Assembly (NCBI RefSeq): GCF_025244765.1
Contig: NZ_CP104209.1
Span: 1,804,501 to 1,868,500 of the forward strand
Source: Empedobacter stercoris
Lineage (GTDB): Bacteria > Bacteroidota > Bacteroidia > Flavobacteriales > Weeksellaceae
Direction: 5' to 3'
DNA: 64,000 nucleotides
Part shown: one piece after another, positions 62,606 through 64,000 of the stretch
Layout of the letters: the number at the start of each line of letters is the position of its first letter
Position numbering within the stretch: position 1 is the first letter of the stretch
Translations under genes and position numbers: made by a program
The notes under the pieces: generated by a model
Seen by the model: the letters and a program-made list of their open reading frames with translations, nothing else
Database searches by the model: none
What the model was told of the DNA's origin: nothing

Positions 62606-63002
62606 AGCTCATCCAAAAAACATTTGAGATTAAAAGGAGGAGTCACGGTGTGGCTCAGGTATTTTAAATAAATTATTTCCATAAAGTTGGCAACTCGCTC
62701 CACTCAAACACTCCAACTTTTTTTATTCCAATAATTTAGAGTTGAATTGCATTTCGATTCTAAATCGTCGGATTTTTTTAATTCCTATTTAAACATTCGA
62801 ATTCGTTTATAACAACTAATTTATAAACCGTCCTTGCTGAAGAGTCGAGCGTCAATTCGGCGTAAAGAGCGTTAAAAATGATTTACTTTTCGCATTTTAT
62901 ATGCGAATGATTTAAAGCATTTAGCGAATAGCCAGTATTGACCGACTTGTAAGCATAGACTTGATTTTTTTGGTTCGTTTTTTCATCAAGGAAAAAATGA
63001 AT
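62549..63002 (+). repeat. Modular ~0.5-kb repeat, unit 4
   Basis: Same module order as unit 3, but the central hairpin is GAGTCAC/GTGGCTC (62640-62656) instead of GAGCCAT/ATGGCTC. About 50 bp containing AATGCTTTGCATT is deleted after ACTTG near 62962. Ends with the GTTCGTTTTTTC hairpin with loop ATCAAG (62973-63002). Confidence 0.87.
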
Positions 63003-63010
63003 GTAAAATA

Positions 63011-63300
63011 CTTTCTGTCACTTTTTTATTCATTATATATCTATTTTTATTGTCGGTATTCATATGCCCTTCGGGGAAGCTCATCTAAAAAAACATTTGA
63101 GATTAAGAGGAGGAGCCATGGTATGGCTCAGGTAATTCAACTAAATAAATTATTTCCATAAAGTTGGCAACTCGCTCCACTCAAACACTCCAACTTTTTT
63201 TATTCCAATAATTTAGAGTTGAATTGCATTTCGATTCTAAATCGTCGGATTTTTCTAATTCCTATTTAAACATTCAAATCCACGTTTTATAACATTTGAA
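63011..63300 (+). repeat. Modular repeat, unit 5 (3'-shortened)
   Basis: Contains the TTCG module (63053), AAGGAGG-like site, GAGCCAT/ATGGCTC hairpin (63113-63129), AAGTTGG/CCAACTT hairpin and AAATCGTCGGATTT, then stops before the GTCGAGCGTCAAT part and continues into other sequence at about 63280-63300. Confidence 0.85.
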
Positions 63301-63356
63301 ATTAAAAATTCTTTAATGTCACTTTTTACTTGACTAAAAAGTAACCAAAAAGTCAA

Positions 63357-63657
63357 GGCCGTAAACCTCTCTACTAAAAATGTTCTCATTCCACTAAAGA
63401 TTTTAAAAACCCTACGGGCTAAAACCTTTTAAACGCTCCATTCAACCATTTTCTTAACGTGAGAGTTTTAATGCCGGATTTTTCTAATTCTTTTTCAATA
63501 TTCAAATTCATTTTTAAAAACAGATTTTGTCATTCTGGGCTTGTATCAGAATCTCATCTTGTTGGTATTCTTAGCTTGTCGAAAAAGCTCTTCCTTTCAT
63601 TTTTTTATTCATTACTTATCTATTTTTATTGTCGGTATTCATATGCCCTTCGGGGAA
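63357..63657 (+). repeat. ~300-bp direct repeat, copy 2
   Basis: Second copy of the segment at 62310-62605, differing by a few substitutions and a short insert (GGATTTTTCTAATT in place of GGTTTCTCATCC). Preceded by a CACTTTTTA/TAAAAAGT-type hairpin near 63320-63345 that is a variant of the unit-end hairpin. Confidence 0.85.
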
Positions 63658-63715
63658 ACTCATCTAAAAAAACATTTGAAATTAAAAGGAGGAGCCATGG
63701 TATGGCTCAGGTATT
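63600..63715 (+). repeat. Modular repeat, unit 6 (short)
   Basis: TTCG module followed by AAGGAGG and the GAGCCAT/ATGGCTC hairpin (63692-63708), then cut and joined straight to the next module copy at about 63716. Confidence 0.8.
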
Positions 63716-63717
63716 CC

Positions 63718-63860
63718 TTTTCTTTATTTTCATTTTTTTATTCATTACTTATGTATTTTTATTGTCGGTATTCATATGCCCTTCGGGGAACAGTCAAAAA
63801 AACTAACGAAAAAAGACTTAATTGTAGAGTTGACATACGATTTGCAGACGAGCTTCAATC
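63718..63860 (+). repeat. Repeat modules: TTCG module plus 36-bp module
   Basis: A TTCG module copy (63766) followed by CAGTCAAAAAAAC, then the 36-bp segment at 63825-63860 (TAGAGTTGACATACGATTTG and onward) that is identical over its length to 55059-55094 in unit 1. Confidence 0.75.
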
Positions 63861-63914
63861 TATTAAAGTAAATGTAAAAAATCAGGAATGAAAATGAACA
63901 TTAAAATTTCTTGA

Positions 63915-64000
63915 AGAATCTTTCTGTCACTTTTTTTATTCATTACTTATCTATTTTTATTGTCGGTATTCATATGCCCTTCGGGGAACAGTCAAAAAAA
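63915..64000 (+). repeat. Repeat module copy running off the window edge
   Basis: Another TTCG module (63963) with the same CAGTCAAAAAAA continuation as the copy at 63766, cut by the window end. The cluster therefore continues beyond the window. Confidence 0.75.

Noticed and set aside
62412-63891. Short frames inside the repeat clusters, some starting MPFGEAHP or ending GGAMVWLR
   Set aside because: They follow repeat modules, change frame and length between copies, and lose their ATG in unit 4 while hairpins persist; no support for translation.
1-64000. tRNA, rRNA and riboswitch genes
   Set aside because: Gaps were scanned by eye for cloverleaf and rRNA sequences and none was found; small or unusual RNA genes could still be missed without a covariance search.

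Overview
The window is AT-rich chromosomal DNA from a member of the Flavobacteriia (Bacteroidota), most likely of the Weeksellaceae (Empedobacter/Chryseobacterium type). This rests on protein character (a Bacteroidota-type short NuoG, GH3, DUF2797, an Oar-like TonB receptor, three POT peptide transporters), on recurring promoter boxes of the Bacteroidota form TAnnTTTG (twice with TTTG exactly 19 nt upstream), and on the near absence of strong Shine-Dalgarno sites. The genus is inferred; no rRNA or tRNA gene was seen.

Layout. 1-6.3 kb: three POT-family peptide transporters and a secreted dipeptidyl peptidase IV, a peptide-feeding locus. 6.3-8.1 kb: a decayed Rhs/polymorphic-toxin-like gene (5' end fused to a toxin-like tail, with a frameshift) and a likely orphan immunity gene. 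8.4-11 kb: class II HMG-CoA reductase, a UV-damage glycosylase, a YkgJ-type cysteine-cluster protein and a small membrane protein. 11-14.5 kb: two small membrane proteins, then an ECF sigma factor/anti-sigma-like/outer-membrane protein operon. 14.5-17.2 kb: M1 metallopeptidase and type III pantothenate kinase. 17.4-30.3 kb: a complete 14-gene nuoA-N operon for respiratory complex I. 30.5-43.8 kb: mfd, a lipoprotein, DUF2797, GH3, ruvC, glutaminyl cyclase, an Rrf2 regulator with a hemerythrin protein (probable NO response), a TrmH-type methyltransferase, a DUF4377 lipoprotein gene broken by a nonsense codon, and a U32 protein with a ferredoxin. 43.9-49 kb: capsule/exopolysaccharide genes (PglF/WbpM-like dehydratase, Wza, Wzc). 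49.1-54.6 kb: OmpA, prs, rplY and pheS.

Between rplY and pheS lies a GC-rich foreign block: the sulfonamide-resistance gene sul2 joined directly to a 5'-truncated IS1595-family transposase. It follows pheS in the same orientation with no terminator between them, so sul2 may be read from the pheS promoter.

From 54.8-56.4 kb and 62.2-64 kb there are two clusters of a modular repeat with units of about 0.5 kb. The units contain several hairpins. One hairpin keeps its ATCAAG loop while its stem is replaced by a different, still complementary sequence. Another shows a compensating base-pair change in a copy that has lost the ATG of a possible mini-ORF. This repeat family is the least explained and most interesting structure in the window. 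The two clusters flank a block holding a DegT-type aminotransferase, a secreted glycerophosphodiesterase and an Oar-like TonB-dependent receptor.
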